A stretch of DNA of 64,000 nucleotides, taken from NCBI RefSeq assembly GCF_013282725.1, contig NZ_CP054043.1, positions 1,922,001 through 1,986,000 on the forward strand, written 5' to 3'. Under the pieces are notes generated by a model. That model did no database searches. It worked only from the letters and a program-made list of their open reading frames with translations, and was not told the origin of the DNA. This DNA is from Yersinia mollaretii ATCC 43969. GTDB lineage: Bacteria; Pseudomonadota; Gammaproteobacteria; Enterobacterales; Enterobacteriaceae. Below, piece after piece: positions 9,214 to 17,839 of this stretch. Position numbers and translations under genes: made by a program. Each line of letters starts with the position of its first letter. Position 1 is the first letter of the stretch.

Positions 9214-10536
9214 TTGTTTCTCGCACAAGAAATTATCCGTAAAAAACGCGACGGCCAGCCACTCAGCGAAGAAGAGATTCGTTTCTTTATCAATGGTATT
9301 CGCGACAACGTAGTTTCCGAAGGGCAGATTGCGGCTTTGGCGATGACCATTTACTTCCATGATATGAGTATGCCTGAACGTGTGGCCCTCACCATGGCGA
9401 TGCGCGATTCTGGCACGGTGCTGAACTGGAAGAGCCTGAATCTCAATGGCCCGATTGTGGATAAACACTCCACAGGCGGCGTCGGGGATGTGACCTCCCT
9501 GATGCTCGGCCCAATGGTCGCCGCTTGTGGTGGCTATGTACCGATGATCTCAGGCCGTGGCTTGGGTCATACCGGTGGGACACTGGATAAACTAGAAGCC
9601 ATTCCCGGTTTTGATATTTTCCCCGATGATAATGCGTTCCGCAAAATCATTCAGGATGTCGGCGTGGCGATTATCGGCCAAACCAGCTCACTCGCACCGG
9701 CGGATAAGCGCTTTTATGCCACGCGCGATATCACCGCCACCGTGGACTCTATCCCGCTGATTACCGCCTCCATTTTAGCCAAAAAATTGGCGGAGGGATT
9801 GGATGCGCTGGTGATGGATGTGAAAGTCGGCTCTGGTGCCTTTATGCCGACGTACCAACTATCTGCTGATTTGGCGCAGGCGATTGTCGGCGTAGCGAAT
9901 GGCGCAGGTTGTAAAACCACGGCGCTACTGACCGATATGAATCAAGTCTTGGCTTCCAGTGCGGGCAATGGCGTGGAAGTGCGCGAAGCCGTGCGCTTCC
10001 TGACGGGTGAGTATCGCAATCCCCGTCTGCTGGAAGTGACCATGGCGCTATGTGTTGAAATGCTGCTGTCAGGTGGCTTGGCGCAAGATGAGGCCGAGGC
10101 CAGAGCCAAGCTGCAAGCGGTGCTGGATAACGGCAAAGCGGCAGAGGTTTTTGGTCGGATGGTGGCGGCGCAAAAAGGACCAAGTGATTTCGTCGAGCGC
10201 TATGACAGCTACTTGCCGGTTGCCATGCTGAGCAAACCCGTCTTTGCTGAGCGCCCCGGTATTATCACGGCCATGGATACCCGCGCATTAGGGATGGCGG
10301 TGGTTGCCCTCGGTGGGGGGCGTCGCCGTGCAACAGATCCGATTGATTACAGTGTCGGTTTAACTGATATGGCCCGTTTAGGGGCCAGTGTGGAGGGTCA
10401 ACTGCCATTAGCCGTGATTCATGCCAATAACGAAGATGATTGGCAGCAGGCGGCAGATGCTGTGCGCACGGCCATTACATTGGGTGATAAATCGCCGGAA
10501 GAGACGCCGGTCATCTATCGCCGTATCACTGAATAA
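9214..10536 (+). CDS. deoA: Thymidine phosphorylase (TTG start)
   Basis: 440 residues, exactly the E. coli length when started at TTG 9214, which follows AGGGGGA and gives the family start [14 protein letters not shown]. The in-frame start at 9172 adds 14 unrelated residues. The enzyme phosphorolyses thymidine and deoxyuridine to base plus deoxyribose 1-phosphate. The KHSTGGVGD phosphate/base loop and [11 protein letters not shown] are intact. The rare TTG start is also used in E. coli deoA. The 103-base gap after deoC contains no terminator. Confidence 0.95.
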   Translation: MFLAQEIIRKKRDGQPLSEEEIRFFINGIRDNVVSEGQIAALAMTIYFHDMSMPERVALTMAMRDSGTVLNWKSLNLNGPIVDKHSTGGVGDVTSLMLGPMVAACGGYVPMISGRGLGHTGGTLDKLEAIPGFDIFPDDNAFRKIIQDVGVAIIGQTSSLAPADKRFYATRDITATVDSIPLITASILAKKLAEGLDALVMDVKVGSGAFMPTYQLSADLAQAIVGVANGAGCKTTALLTDMNQVLASSAGNGVEVREAVRFLTGEYRNPRLLEVTMALCVEMLLSGGLAQDEAEARAKLQAVLDNGKAAEVFGRMVAAQKGPSDFVERYDSYLPVAMLSKPVFAERPGIITAMDTRALGMAVVALGGGRRRATDPIDYSVGLTDMARLGASVEGQLPLAVIHANNEDDWQQAADAVRTAITLGDKSPEETPVIYRRITE

Positions 10537-10590
10537 CCGCCCCATTTTGATGATGCCCGCCCAGCGGGTGAATCTTCGCAGGAGAGAATA

Positions 10591-11814
10591 ATGAAACGCA
10601 CATTTATTATGGTATTAGACTCATTTGGTATCGGCGCGAGTGCAGATGCCAAAAAATTTGGCGACGAAGGGGCAGATACACTGGGCCACATTGCTGAGGT
10701 CTGCGCCCGTGGTGAAGCTAACGTGGGCCGTAGCGGCCCCTTAACACTGCCGAACCTGAGCCGTTTAGGGCTGGGTAAAGCGGCTGAAGAATCAACGGGT
10801 AAATTCCCGGTCGGGCTGGATAAAGATGCCGATATCATTGGCGCTTATGGCTATGCCAGCGAGCTATCTTCCGGTAAAGACACCCCATCAGGCCACTGGG
10901 AAATTGCCGGTGTGCCGGTATTGTTCGACTGGGGCTACTTCAGTGATGTAGAGAACAGCTTCCCGCCGGAACTACTGGAGAAACTGGTCAAACGCGCCAA
11001 TTTACCGGGCTATCTGGGTAACTGCCACTCCAGCGGCACGGTTATCCTTGATCAACTGGGTGAAGAGCATATGAAAACCAGCAAGCCGATTTTCTACACT
11101 TCCGCTGACTCGGTATTCCAGATTGCTTGTCATGAAGAGACATTTGGCTTGGATCGCCTGTATGAGCTGTGCGAAATTGCCCGTGAAGAGCTGACCGAAG
11201 GTGGTTACAATATTGGCCGCGTGATTGCACGTCCGTTCATCGGCGATAAGCCGGGGAACTTCCAGCGCACCGGTAACCGCCATGATCTGGCTGTTGAACC
11301 GCCAGCGCCGACCATGCTGAAAAAACTGGTGGATGAGAAGGGCGGCGAAGTGGTTTCAATCGGTAAAATCGCCGATATCTACGCCCATGTGGGGATCACG
11401 CAAAAAGTGAAAGCCACCGGTCTGGATGCGCTGTTTGATGCCACCATTGAAGAGATGAAAAAAGCGGGTGATAACACCATCGTGTTCACCAACTTTGTTG
11501 ATTTTGACTCCTCATACGGTCACCGCCGTGATGTGGCGGGCTATGCCGCGGCACTGGAACTGTTTGACCGCCGCCTGCCAGAATTGCTGGCGCTGGTAAA
11601 AGATGATGACATGATGATTCTGACTGCTGATCACGGCTGTGACCCAACCTGGCCGGGCACCGACCATACTCGTGAGCATATTCCGGTCTTGGTTTATGGC
11701 CCGAAAGTGAAGCCGGGGTCGTTGGGGCACCGTGAGACTTTTGCCGATATTGGGCAGACAGTGGCGACATATTTTAATTTGTCGCCAATGGATTACGGTA
11801 AGAATATGTTTTAG
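10591..11814 (+). CDS. deoB: Phosphopentomutase
   Basis: 407-residue alkaline-phosphatase-superfamily mutase converting deoxyribose 1-phosphate and ribose 1-phosphate to the 5-phosphates, feeding DeoC. Metal and phospho-Thr motifs are present: [13 protein letters not shown] at the start, [14 protein letters not shown] near 95, and [19 protein letters not shown] near 345. GGAGAG precedes the ATG by seven bases. Third gene of the cluster, 54 bases after deoA. Confidence 0.97.
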   Translation: MKRTFIMVLDSFGIGASADAKKFGDEGADTLGHIAEVCARGEANVGRSGPLTLPNLSRLGLGKAAEESTGKFPVGLDKDADIIGAYGYASELSSGKDTPSGHWEIAGVPVLFDWGYFSDVENSFPPELLEKLVKRANLPGYLGNCHSSGTVILDQLGEEHMKTSKPIFYTSADSVFQIACHEETFGLDRLYELCEIAREELTEGGYNIGRVIARPFIGDKPGNFQRTGNRHDLAVEPPAPTMLKKLVDEKGGEVVSIGKIADIYAHVGITQKVKATGLDALFDATIEEMKKAGDNTIVFTNFVDFDSSYGHRRDVAGYAAALELFDRRLPELLALVKDDDMMILTADHGCDPTWPGTDHTREHIPVLVYGPKVKPGSLGHRETFADIGQTVATYFNLSPMDYGKNMF

Positions 11815-11836
11815 GGCACGAGGCTAAGCTGAGCGT

Positions 11837-11920
11837 GCCATTTTGGGATTGGGCAGTGCTAAAAATCCTCACGTACTTCGTGTACGCTCCGGTTTTTGCG
11901 CGCTGGCCGCACCCAAACTG
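11837..11920 (+). repeat. 84-bp intergenic repeat, copy B
   Basis: Ungapped partner of 7798-7881 (70 of 84 bases identical). Its central stem reads CGTAC-TTCGT-GTACG: the A-T pair of copy A is replaced by G-C, a compensatory change. It splits deoB from deoD, which are only separated by a short gap in E. coli. Confidence 0.8.
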
Positions 11921-12036
11921 TCTATGCTCATCTACGCCTTTTTAATTGATCGAATTCTACTGAATTGGAATTGCGTCAAAATACGAACAGTTCAGTAATT
12001 AAAATTTTAATTCTCTGATTTTTAAGGAAAGTGATT

Positions 12037-12756
12037 ATGGCAACGCCACATATTAATGCTGAAATGGGTGATTTCGCTGACGTTGTATTGATGCCAGGGG
12101 ATCCGCTGCGTGCGAAGTTTATCGCAGAAACCTTCCTACAAGATGTGAAGCTAGTGAATGACGTGCGTGGCATGTTGGGTTTCACCGGCACTTATAAAGG
12201 CCGCAAAATCTCGGTCATGGGCCACGGGATGGGTATCCCATCCTGCTCCATTTACGCGAAAGAGCTGATCACTGATTTCGGCGTGAAGAAAATTATCCGC
12301 GTGGGTTCATGCGGCGCGGTACGTGCTGACGTTAAATTGCGCGATGTGGTTATCGGCATGGGGGCTTGTACTGATTCCAAAGTCAACCGCCTGCGTTTTA
12401 AAGATCACGACTACGCGGCGATTGCTGATTTCGAAATGACCCGCAATGCCGTTGATGCCGCGAAAGCGAAAGGGATTGATGTCCGTGTGGGCAACATCTT
12501 CTCCGCTGATCTATTCTACACGCCAGATCCGCAAATGTTTGATGTGATGGAAAAATACGGCATTCTGGGTGTGGAGATGGAAGCCGCTGGTATCTATGGC
12601 GTGGCCGCTGAATTCGGTGCAAAAGCTCTGACCATCTGCACCGTGTCTGACCATATCCGTACCGGCGAGCAAACCACCGCCGCCGAGCGCCAGACCACCT
12701 TCAATGACATGATCGAAATTGCATTGGAGTCTGTGTTGCTGGGCGACAAAGCCTAA
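12037..12756 (+). CDS. deoD: Purine nucleoside phosphorylase, DeoD type
   Basis: 239 residues, the E. coli length, starting at ATG 12037 ([17 protein letters not shown]) after AAGGAAAG; the in-frame GTG at 12031 adds only two residues. It phosphorolyses purine (deoxy)nucleosides as a hexamer. RVGSCGAVR (phosphate loop), VEMEAAG (ribose site) and SDHI with the proton-donor Asp are visible. The 222-base deoB-deoD gap carries repeat copy B and AT-rich sequence, so deoD may have its own promoter. Confidence 0.97.
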   Translation: MATPHINAEMGDFADVVLMPGDPLRAKFIAETFLQDVKLVNDVRGMLGFTGTYKGRKISVMGHGMGIPSCSIYAKELITDFGVKKIIRVGSCGAVRADVKLRDVVIGMGACTDSKVNRLRFKDHDYAAIADFEMTRNAVDAAKAKGIDVRVGNIFSADLFYTPDPQMFDVMEKYGILGVEMEAAGIYGVAAEFGAKALTICTVSDHIRTGEQTTAAERQTTFNDMIEIALESVLLGDKA

Positions 12757-12771
12757 CACCGCACCGCGCTT

Positions 12772-12910
12772 TCTATTCAGCAGCAGCTTTTTCTGCTGCT
12801 GAATCTATTCATGAAAATCGCTATAAAAAATCAGTCTCTTTACACATCAGCCAATTAGCGCTATATATCTATTCACCTATCTATTCTTCTTTCTATTCAA
12901 GAATCTATTC
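12772..12910 (+). promoter_or_regulatory. TCTATTC heptamer array before yjjJ
   Basis: Six exact TCTATTC copies start at 12772, 12804, 12868, 12880, 12892 and 12904. The last four are spaced at exactly 12 bases and run up to two bases before the yjjJ ATG, taking the place where a ribosome binding site would be. Regular spacing and position suggest a binding-site array; the binder is not known. YjjJ itself has an N-terminal winged-helix-like segment and is the obvious candidate. Confidence 0.6.
12775..12804 (+). terminator. Hairpin after deoD
   Basis: ATTCAGCAGCAG and CTGCTGCTGAAT form a perfect 12-bp stem around a CTTTTT loop, 18 bases after the deoD stop. There is no T tract after it. The two outer ends carry TCTATTC heptamers that belong to the array before yjjJ. 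Confidence 0.6.
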
Positions 12911-12912
12911 AT

Positions 12913-14268
12913 ATGCTCACTCTGGAAACTCTATTACGTCAAGGTCCAGCAACGGCGGCTCATCTGGCCGATGCCATGAAGGTCAGTCAGCCCACGGTGT
13001 CGCGGCAATTAAGCGGATTAAAAGAAAAAGTGCTGAAAATAGGTAAAGCGAGATCAACGCAGTATGCCTTACGGCGGTCTGGTGTCGGAGATAGCGGGGA
13101 GGCGGGGAAGTTCCCTCTGTATCGTATCGATGAGCGGGGCCATGCTGCTCATTTCGCTACACTCTATCTTATCCATCCTACTGAAAAGTGCTGTGTGCAC
13201 CAATTGGAATCTGATACCTGGCAGCAATTTGATAGCTTACCTTGGTATTTGACTGATATGCGGCCTCAGGGATTCCTCGGGCGGATTTGGGGAAAGTCAG
13301 TCGCGGCCCAGTTACAGCTCACAGATGATGTTCGTTTGTGGAATGAAGAACATATTTTACTCGCGTTATCTCGTCAGGCGGATGACATGAATGGCAATAT
13401 CTTGATTGGGCAGCAAAGCTATCAACGTTGGCTGGCGGCACCCGATGCGATACCGATTGAGCCAGCAGATAAGCTATCCCGCTACACTGAATTGTCTCAA
13501 ACGGCACTCGCCGGTGAAATGGTGGGATCATCAGCAGGGGGGGAGCAACCGAAATTTACCTGCTATGCTGGCTACGATGGAGCCTCTCCATCCTATGTCA
13601 TCGTTAAGTTTACCGCCGTGCAGGATAACCCGAATGCGCAACGTTGGGCTGATTTACTCATTGCAGAGTCTTTGGCACTAAACACATTGAGGGATGCGGG
13701 TTATGCGGCAGCCGTCACCCATGTCCTGCATAATCAGGATCGGCAAACCTTTCTTGAGGTTGAACGTTTTGACCGATATGGGCAACGCGGTCGTGTAGGT
13801 ATGGTCTCTCTGGAAGCGGTGAATGCTGAATTTGTCGGTATGCCGGTTGTCAGTTGGCCCAAAGTTTGTCGTGAACTGGCGGAAAAAGGTTTACTGAGTC
13901 TCGCACAACTTGAACAGGTGCGCTTAATCTGGGCTTTCGGGGTATTGATTGCGAATACAGATATGCATCATGGAAATCTATCATTCTTGCATCCCGAACA
14001 TCGGCCTTTCTCACTTGCCCCTATTTACGATATGTTGCCGATGGCTTTTGCGCCATCAGGCACGGGGAATATGCGGCACACAGTACCCAATATGACATTG
14101 TCAGTTGATATCAGTCGTGAGCATTGGCTGCGAGCGCAAGAGTTAGCACAACCATTTTGGCAGAAAGTGAGCACTAACCCAGATATCAGTGCGGGATTTA
14201 AAACGATAGCCGACCAGATGCAGGAAAAGATAGCGTCGTTAACCCCCCTCATTGAGAGGATGGCTTAA
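12913..14268 (+). CDS. yjjJ: HipA-like kinase-fold protein with N-terminal HTH (YjjJ)
   Basis: 451 residues. The first 60 form a winged-helix-like DNA-binding segment (LLRQGPATAAHLADAMKVSQ, then PTVSRQLSGLKEK). The remainder is a HipA-type kinase fold: GSSAGGEQPKF glycine-rich loop near 205, VERFDRYG, the catalytic ANTDMHHGNLSF near 346-356, and the metal-binding APIYDMLPMAF. E. coli YjjJ has this same architecture and is reported as a HipA-like toxin without a dedicated antitoxin. No HipB-like gene is adjacent; the HTH may be fused into the protein. The start follows the heptamer array without a good ribosome binding site. Confidence 0.85.
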   Translation: MLTLETLLRQGPATAAHLADAMKVSQPTVSRQLSGLKEKVLKIGKARSTQYALRRSGVGDSGEAGKFPLYRIDERGHAAHFATLYLIHPTEKCCVHQLESDTWQQFDSLPWYLTDMRPQGFLGRIWGKSVAAQLQLTDDVRLWNEEHILLALSRQADDMNGNILIGQQSYQRWLAAPDAIPIEPADKLSRYTELSQTALAGEMVGSSAGGEQPKFTCYAGYDGASPSYVIVKFTAVQDNPNAQRWADLLIAESLALNTLRDAGYAAAVTHVLHNQDRQTFLEVERFDRYGQRGRVGMVSLEAVNAEFVGMPVVSWPKVCRELAEKGLLSLAQLEQVRLIWAFGVLIANTDMHHGNLSFLHPEHRPFSLAPIYDMLPMAFAPSGTGNMRHTVPNMTLSVDISREHWLRAQELAQPFWQKVSTNPDISAGFKTIADQMQEKIASLTPLIERMA

Positions 14269-14326
14269 TCCTTTCCGCTGCCGCTGCACCGCCAAATGAT
14301 TTTGGGCATCATCGGTATTTTCTACG

Positions 14327-15004
14327 CTATTTATCATCCGATTTTTTATCTGTTTCCGCCGTGTCATCTTCACTGTCATCTTCTTTCACTGGCGTATTGG
14401 CGGTCAGCAGATAGGGTGATTGCTGCCAGCGGCTGCGGCGGCCTTGCAACAGGGTACGTGCCAGAATGATGCCCACCGCCAGCGCGACCAATATCATCAG
14501 GCGCAGTAAATTGGTGGTATTATCCACTTGCTTGGATTCGGTCGCCAATACATGGGTATCCAGCGTCATCCGCAGAAATCCACTTGGCCCGTTTTTGCCG
14601 GGGATCAACTCGACAATCTGGTGGTTGAAATAACTGCCGGGGCGTTTACCATCTAACGCCAGTCGATCACGCACTTTGACGTTCTCTCCGGCAGCAGCCA
14701 CTAATGTACCGTCAATTTGATAGACACTGGCATCCAAGATGCGGCTTGATTGGGTTAGTTGCTGGAGAACGGCATCGACTTTCTGGCTGTCGATATCGTC
14801 ATCACCGCTGTCCATGATAGGCGACAGGCTGAAAGTGACTTGTTTCGCTAATGTTTTCGCCAGCTCTTCAACTTGTTCCGAACGTGCCAGTTGATGGCTG
14901 AGGCTGAAATAGGATGCACCTTGCATCAGCAAGACGAGTAATGCCAGACAAATCAGCACAATAGCGGTCCGGTGCAGTCGGAATTTTAATTTAGCCTTGG
15001 CCAT
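14327..15004 (-). CDS. smp: Smp/YtjB membrane protein
   Basis: 225 residues when started at ATG 15004 (MAKAKLKFRLHRTAIVLICL), with AAGGAA upstream. The frame stays open to 15121, but those 39 extra residues are not family-like. An N-terminal transmembrane helix (about 13-34), a periplasmic domain with RDRLALDGKRPGSYFNHQIVE, and a second helix near 175-195 give the layout of a membrane-anchored sensor-like protein, followed by an acidic tail. Its function is unknown; it was once called a virulence or hemolysin-related protein. Divergent from serB, as in E. coli. Confidence 0.9.
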   Translation of the reverse strand: MAKAKLKFRLHRTAIVLICLALLVLLMQGASYFSLSHQLARSEQVEELAKTLAKQVTFSLSPIMDSGDDDIDSQKVDAVLQQLTQSSRILDASVYQIDGTLVAAAGENVKVRDRLALDGKRPGSYFNHQIVELIPGKNGPSGFLRMTLDTHVLATESKQVDNTTNLLRLMILVALAVGIILARTLLQGRRSRWQQSPYLLTANTPVKEDDSEDDTAETDKKSDDK

Positions 15005-15252
15005 GCAGGTTCCTTGCCGGATTTGCTCAGTTGCCGCCTTCCTGCAACTCGAATTATTTAGGGTATATGTTGCCAGAAGCAAGGGCGATAGGATAGCTTG
15101 ATGCGTTGTTTTACCCTTCATCTTTCATGATGCAGCGGTGCTGACTGCTCCCCAATCAATGGGCGGGAAGAGTGGTCCAGTTAGCGCCTTGCCAAAACGC
15201 GAAAGTGATGGGGCCTTATATTGCTGAGTCTGGGTTTCTACAGGAGTTATTC

Positions 15253-16230
15253 ATGTCTAATAGTCTGACCTATTGTGATCTTCCCTCGGAGATCTACCAA
15301 TGGCCGGGTTTGCCACTTTCACTCAGTGGCGATGAAGTGATGCCGCTGGATTATCGTGCTGGTCACACGGGTTGGCTGTTGTACGGTAGGAAACTGGATA
15401 AAAAACGGATTACCGATTTCCAGCGCCAACTGGGCGCGGCAATGGTGATTGTTTCAGCTTGGTGCGTGGAAGATTATCAGGTGATCCGTCTCGCGGGCAG
15501 CTTGACGCCTCGGATTAAAACGCTGGCCGATGAGAGTGGCTTGGATGTTGCGCCATTGGGTGCCATTCCGCATCTGCGCACCCCCGGCCTGCTGGTGATG
15601 GATATGGACTCCACCGCCATCCAAATCGAATGTATCGATGAGATTGCCAAGTTGGCGGGTGTGGGTGAAGAGGTGGCAGCCGTCACGGAACGCGCCATGC
15701 AAGGTGAGCTGGATTTCTCAGCCAGCCTGCGCCAGCGAGTGGCGACCCTGAAAGGGGCCGATGCGAATATTTTAAAACAGGTGCGCGACGAGTTGCCACT
15801 GATGCCGGGGCTGACCAGTCTGGTGCGTAAGCTTCAGGCGCTGGATTGGCATGTGGCGATCGCCTCCGGTGGTTTTACCTATTATGCCGAGTATCTGCGC
15901 GACAAATTACGGCTAGTAGCGGTTGCTGCTAATGAGCTTGAAATCAAAGATGGCAAGCTGACCGGCAAAGTTCTCGGGCCAATTGTCGATGCGCAATATA
16001 AAGCCGACACCCTGCTCAAACTGGCTGAAAAGTTGAATATTCCGGTCGCGCAGACCGTAGCAATAGGCGACGGTGCCAACGACCTGAAAATGATGCAAGC
16101 CGCCGGTCTGGGTCTGGCTTTCCATGCCAAACCCAAGGTCTACGCCAAAGCGAAAGTGGCTATCCGTCACGGTGATTTGATGAGTGTGCTTTGCATCCTA
16201 ACCGGCAGCCTAAAACACGAAGAGCGCTAA
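15253..16230 (+). CDS. serB: Phosphoserine phosphatase
   Basis: 325-residue HAD phosphatase, last step of serine synthesis. ATG 15253 after CAGGAG gives the MSNSLTYCDLPSEIYQW start used by Yersinia; the upstream in-frame start at 15172 adds 27 unrelated residues. The HAD nucleophile loop DMDSTAIQIECIDE is near 117, the Ser/Thr loop ASGGFTYY near 208, and GDGANDLKMM supplies the metal ligands near 275. An ACT-like N-terminal domain precedes the HAD domain. First gene of the serB-radA-nadR cluster. Confidence 0.97.
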   Translation: MSNSLTYCDLPSEIYQWPGLPLSLSGDEVMPLDYRAGHTGWLLYGRKLDKKRITDFQRQLGAAMVIVSAWCVEDYQVIRLAGSLTPRIKTLADESGLDVAPLGAIPHLRTPGLLVMDMDSTAIQIECIDEIAKLAGVGEEVAAVTERAMQGELDFSASLRQRVATLKGADANILKQVRDELPLMPGLTSLVRKLQALDWHVAIASGGFTYYAEYLRDKLRLVAVAANELEIKDGKLTGKVLGPIVDAQYKADTLLKLAEKLNIPVAQTVAIGDGANDLKMMQAAGLGLAFHAKPKVYAKAKVAIRHGDLMSVLCILTGSLKHEER

Positions 16231-16233
16231 TCC

Positions 16234-16352
16234 CCTTTGTCCTTGGCACGACAGCGTTGTTAGCGGCACGCACTCACCCGAATCACTGACTTGAGTCAGC
16301 TCATCGGGATGAGTTTGTTTGCTGCCTAGCTGTAGCACCAATGCCTTTGCGG
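16234..16352. repeat. ERIC element between serB and radA
   Basis: About 119 bp with the ERIC core CCCGAATCACTGACTTGAGT followed by CAGCTCATCGGGATG, in which CTGACT-TG-AGTCAG forms the central palindrome and CCGA/TCGG extends it. It is full-length-like but its right end lacks the usual CTTTGGGTAT. Transcribed within the serB-radA-nadR unit, it would form a long hairpin. Confidence 0.75.
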
Positions 16353-16380
16353 ATGTTTTATTATTAGATTGAGGTGAATC

Positions 16381-17766
16381 GTGGCTAAAGCGCCAAAACG
16401 GGCATTTGTCTGTAATGAATGCGGGGCGGATTATCCGCGCTGGCAGGGGCAGTGCAGCGCCTGCAATGCTTGGAATACCATTACTGAGGTGCGGTTGGCG
16501 GCGGTGTCCTCCTCCTCGTCACGCACTGAACGTTTTGGCGGCTATGCCGGTGATGCGGGGGTGAGCCGAGTACAGAAGCTATCGGATATCAGCTTGGACG
16601 AACAGCCGCGCTTCTCAACCGGCTTCCTTGAGTTTGATCGGGTGCTGGGGGGGGGCGTGGTGCCGGGCAGCGCCATTCTGATTGGTGGCAATCCGGGGGC
16701 GGGGAAAAGTACCTTGCTGCTGCAAACGCTCTGTAAATTGTCCGAAAACATGAAAACCCTGTATGTCACTGGCGAAGAGTCGCTGCAACAGGTTGCGATG
16801 CGAGCGCACCGCTTGGGCTTGCCCACGGCGGGCCTGAATATGCTGTCGGAAACCAGTATCGAGCAAATCTGCCTGATTGCCGAGCAAGAGCAGCCACGGC
16901 TGATGGTGATCGACTCGATTCAGGTGATGCACATGGCGGATATCCAATCATCACCGGGCAGTGTGGCGCAAGTGCGTGAAACTGCCGCCTACCTGACGCG
17001 CTTCGCCAAAACACGCGGTGTCGCCATTGTGATGGTGGGTCATGTGACTAAAGATGGCTCGCTGGCGGGACCCAAAGTGCTGGAGCACTGCATCGACTGC
17101 TCGGTGATGCTCGATGGTGATGGTGACTCACGATTCCGTACGCTGCGCAGCCACAAAAACCGCTTTGGTGCCGTCAATGAGTTAGGCGTATTCGCCATGA
17201 CGGAGCAAGGCCTGCGGGAAGTCAGTAATCCCTCGGCGATTTTCCTCAGCCGAGGTGATGAAGTGACGGCGGGCAGTTCAGTGATGGTGGTGTGGGAAGG
17301 GACGCGCCCGCTGCTGGTTGAGATTCAGGCGCTGGTGGATCACTCGATGATGTCTAACCCCCGCCGAGTAGCAGTCGGGCTGGAGCAAAATCGGTTGGCC
17401 ATCTTACTGGCGGTATTACACCGCCATGGCGGCTTGCAGATGTCGGATCAAGACGTGTTCGTCAATGTGGTCGGTGGCGTGAAAGTGACGGAAACCAGTG
17501 CCGATCTGGCGCTGCTGATGTCGCTGGTCTCCAGCTTGCGTGACCGCCCGCTGCCACAAGATCTGGTGGTGTTCGGGGAAGTGGGACTGGCGGGTGAAAT
17601 CAGGCCGGTGCCCAGTGGTCAGGAGCGTATTTCCGAAGCCGCCAAGCACGGCTTTAAGCGCGCGATCGTGCCTTACGCCAATATGCCGAAGAAACCGCTG
17701 CCCAATATGCAGGTTTTCGGCGTGAAGAAGCTGGCTGATGCATTAGCCGTTTTGGAAGATCTGTAA
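16381..17766 (+). CDS. radA: DNA repair protein RadA (GTG start)
   Basis: 461 residues starting at GTG 16381. The N-terminal zinc finger CNECGADYPRWQGQCSAC lies at 11-28, Walker A GGNPGAGKST near 101, the KNRFG motif (HKNRFGAVNE) near 260, and a C-terminal Lon-protease-like domain. RadA is a RecA-like ATPase and DnaB-type helicase that aids branch migration in recombination. It is downstream of serB with an ERIC element in the 150-base gap and upstream of nadR. Confidence 0.97.
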   Translation: MAKAPKRAFVCNECGADYPRWQGQCSACNAWNTITEVRLAAVSSSSSRTERFGGYAGDAGVSRVQKLSDISLDEQPRFSTGFLEFDRVLGGGVVPGSAILIGGNPGAGKSTLLLQTLCKLSENMKTLYVTGEESLQQVAMRAHRLGLPTAGLNMLSETSIEQICLIAEQEQPRLMVIDSIQVMHMADIQSSPGSVAQVRETAAYLTRFAKTRGVAIVMVGHVTKDGSLAGPKVLEHCIDCSVMLDGDGDSRFRTLRSHKNRFGAVNELGVFAMTEQGLREVSNPSAIFLSRGDEVTAGSSVMVVWEGTRPLLVEIQALVDHSMMSNPRRVAVGLEQNRLAILLAVLHRHGGLQMSDQDVFVNVVGGVKVTETSADLALLMSLVSSLRDRPLPQDLVVFGEVGLAGEIRPVPSGQERISEAAKHGFKRAIVPYANMPKKPLPNMQVFGVKKLADALAVLEDL

Positions 17767-17811
17767 TCGCGTATTTAGTAGTACGAATCTCGCAGCATAC
17801 TGTGCTATTTT

Positions 17812-17829
17812 TGTTTAGCGCACTAAACA
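17812..17829. promoter_or_regulatory. NadR operator in front of nadR
   Basis: TGTTTAGCGCACTAAACA matches the NadR box TGTTTA-N6-TAAACA at every specified position. It ends one base before the AAGGAGG-like ribosome binding site of nadR, so a bound repressor would block initiation from a nearby promoter. This implies autoregulation. Confidence 0.8.
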
Positions 17830-17839
17830 AGGAGGCGGC

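Noticed and set aside
12775..12804. CAG/CTG trinucleotide repeat.
   Set aside because: The triplets are the two arms of one hairpin after deoD and do not form an expanding tandem tract.
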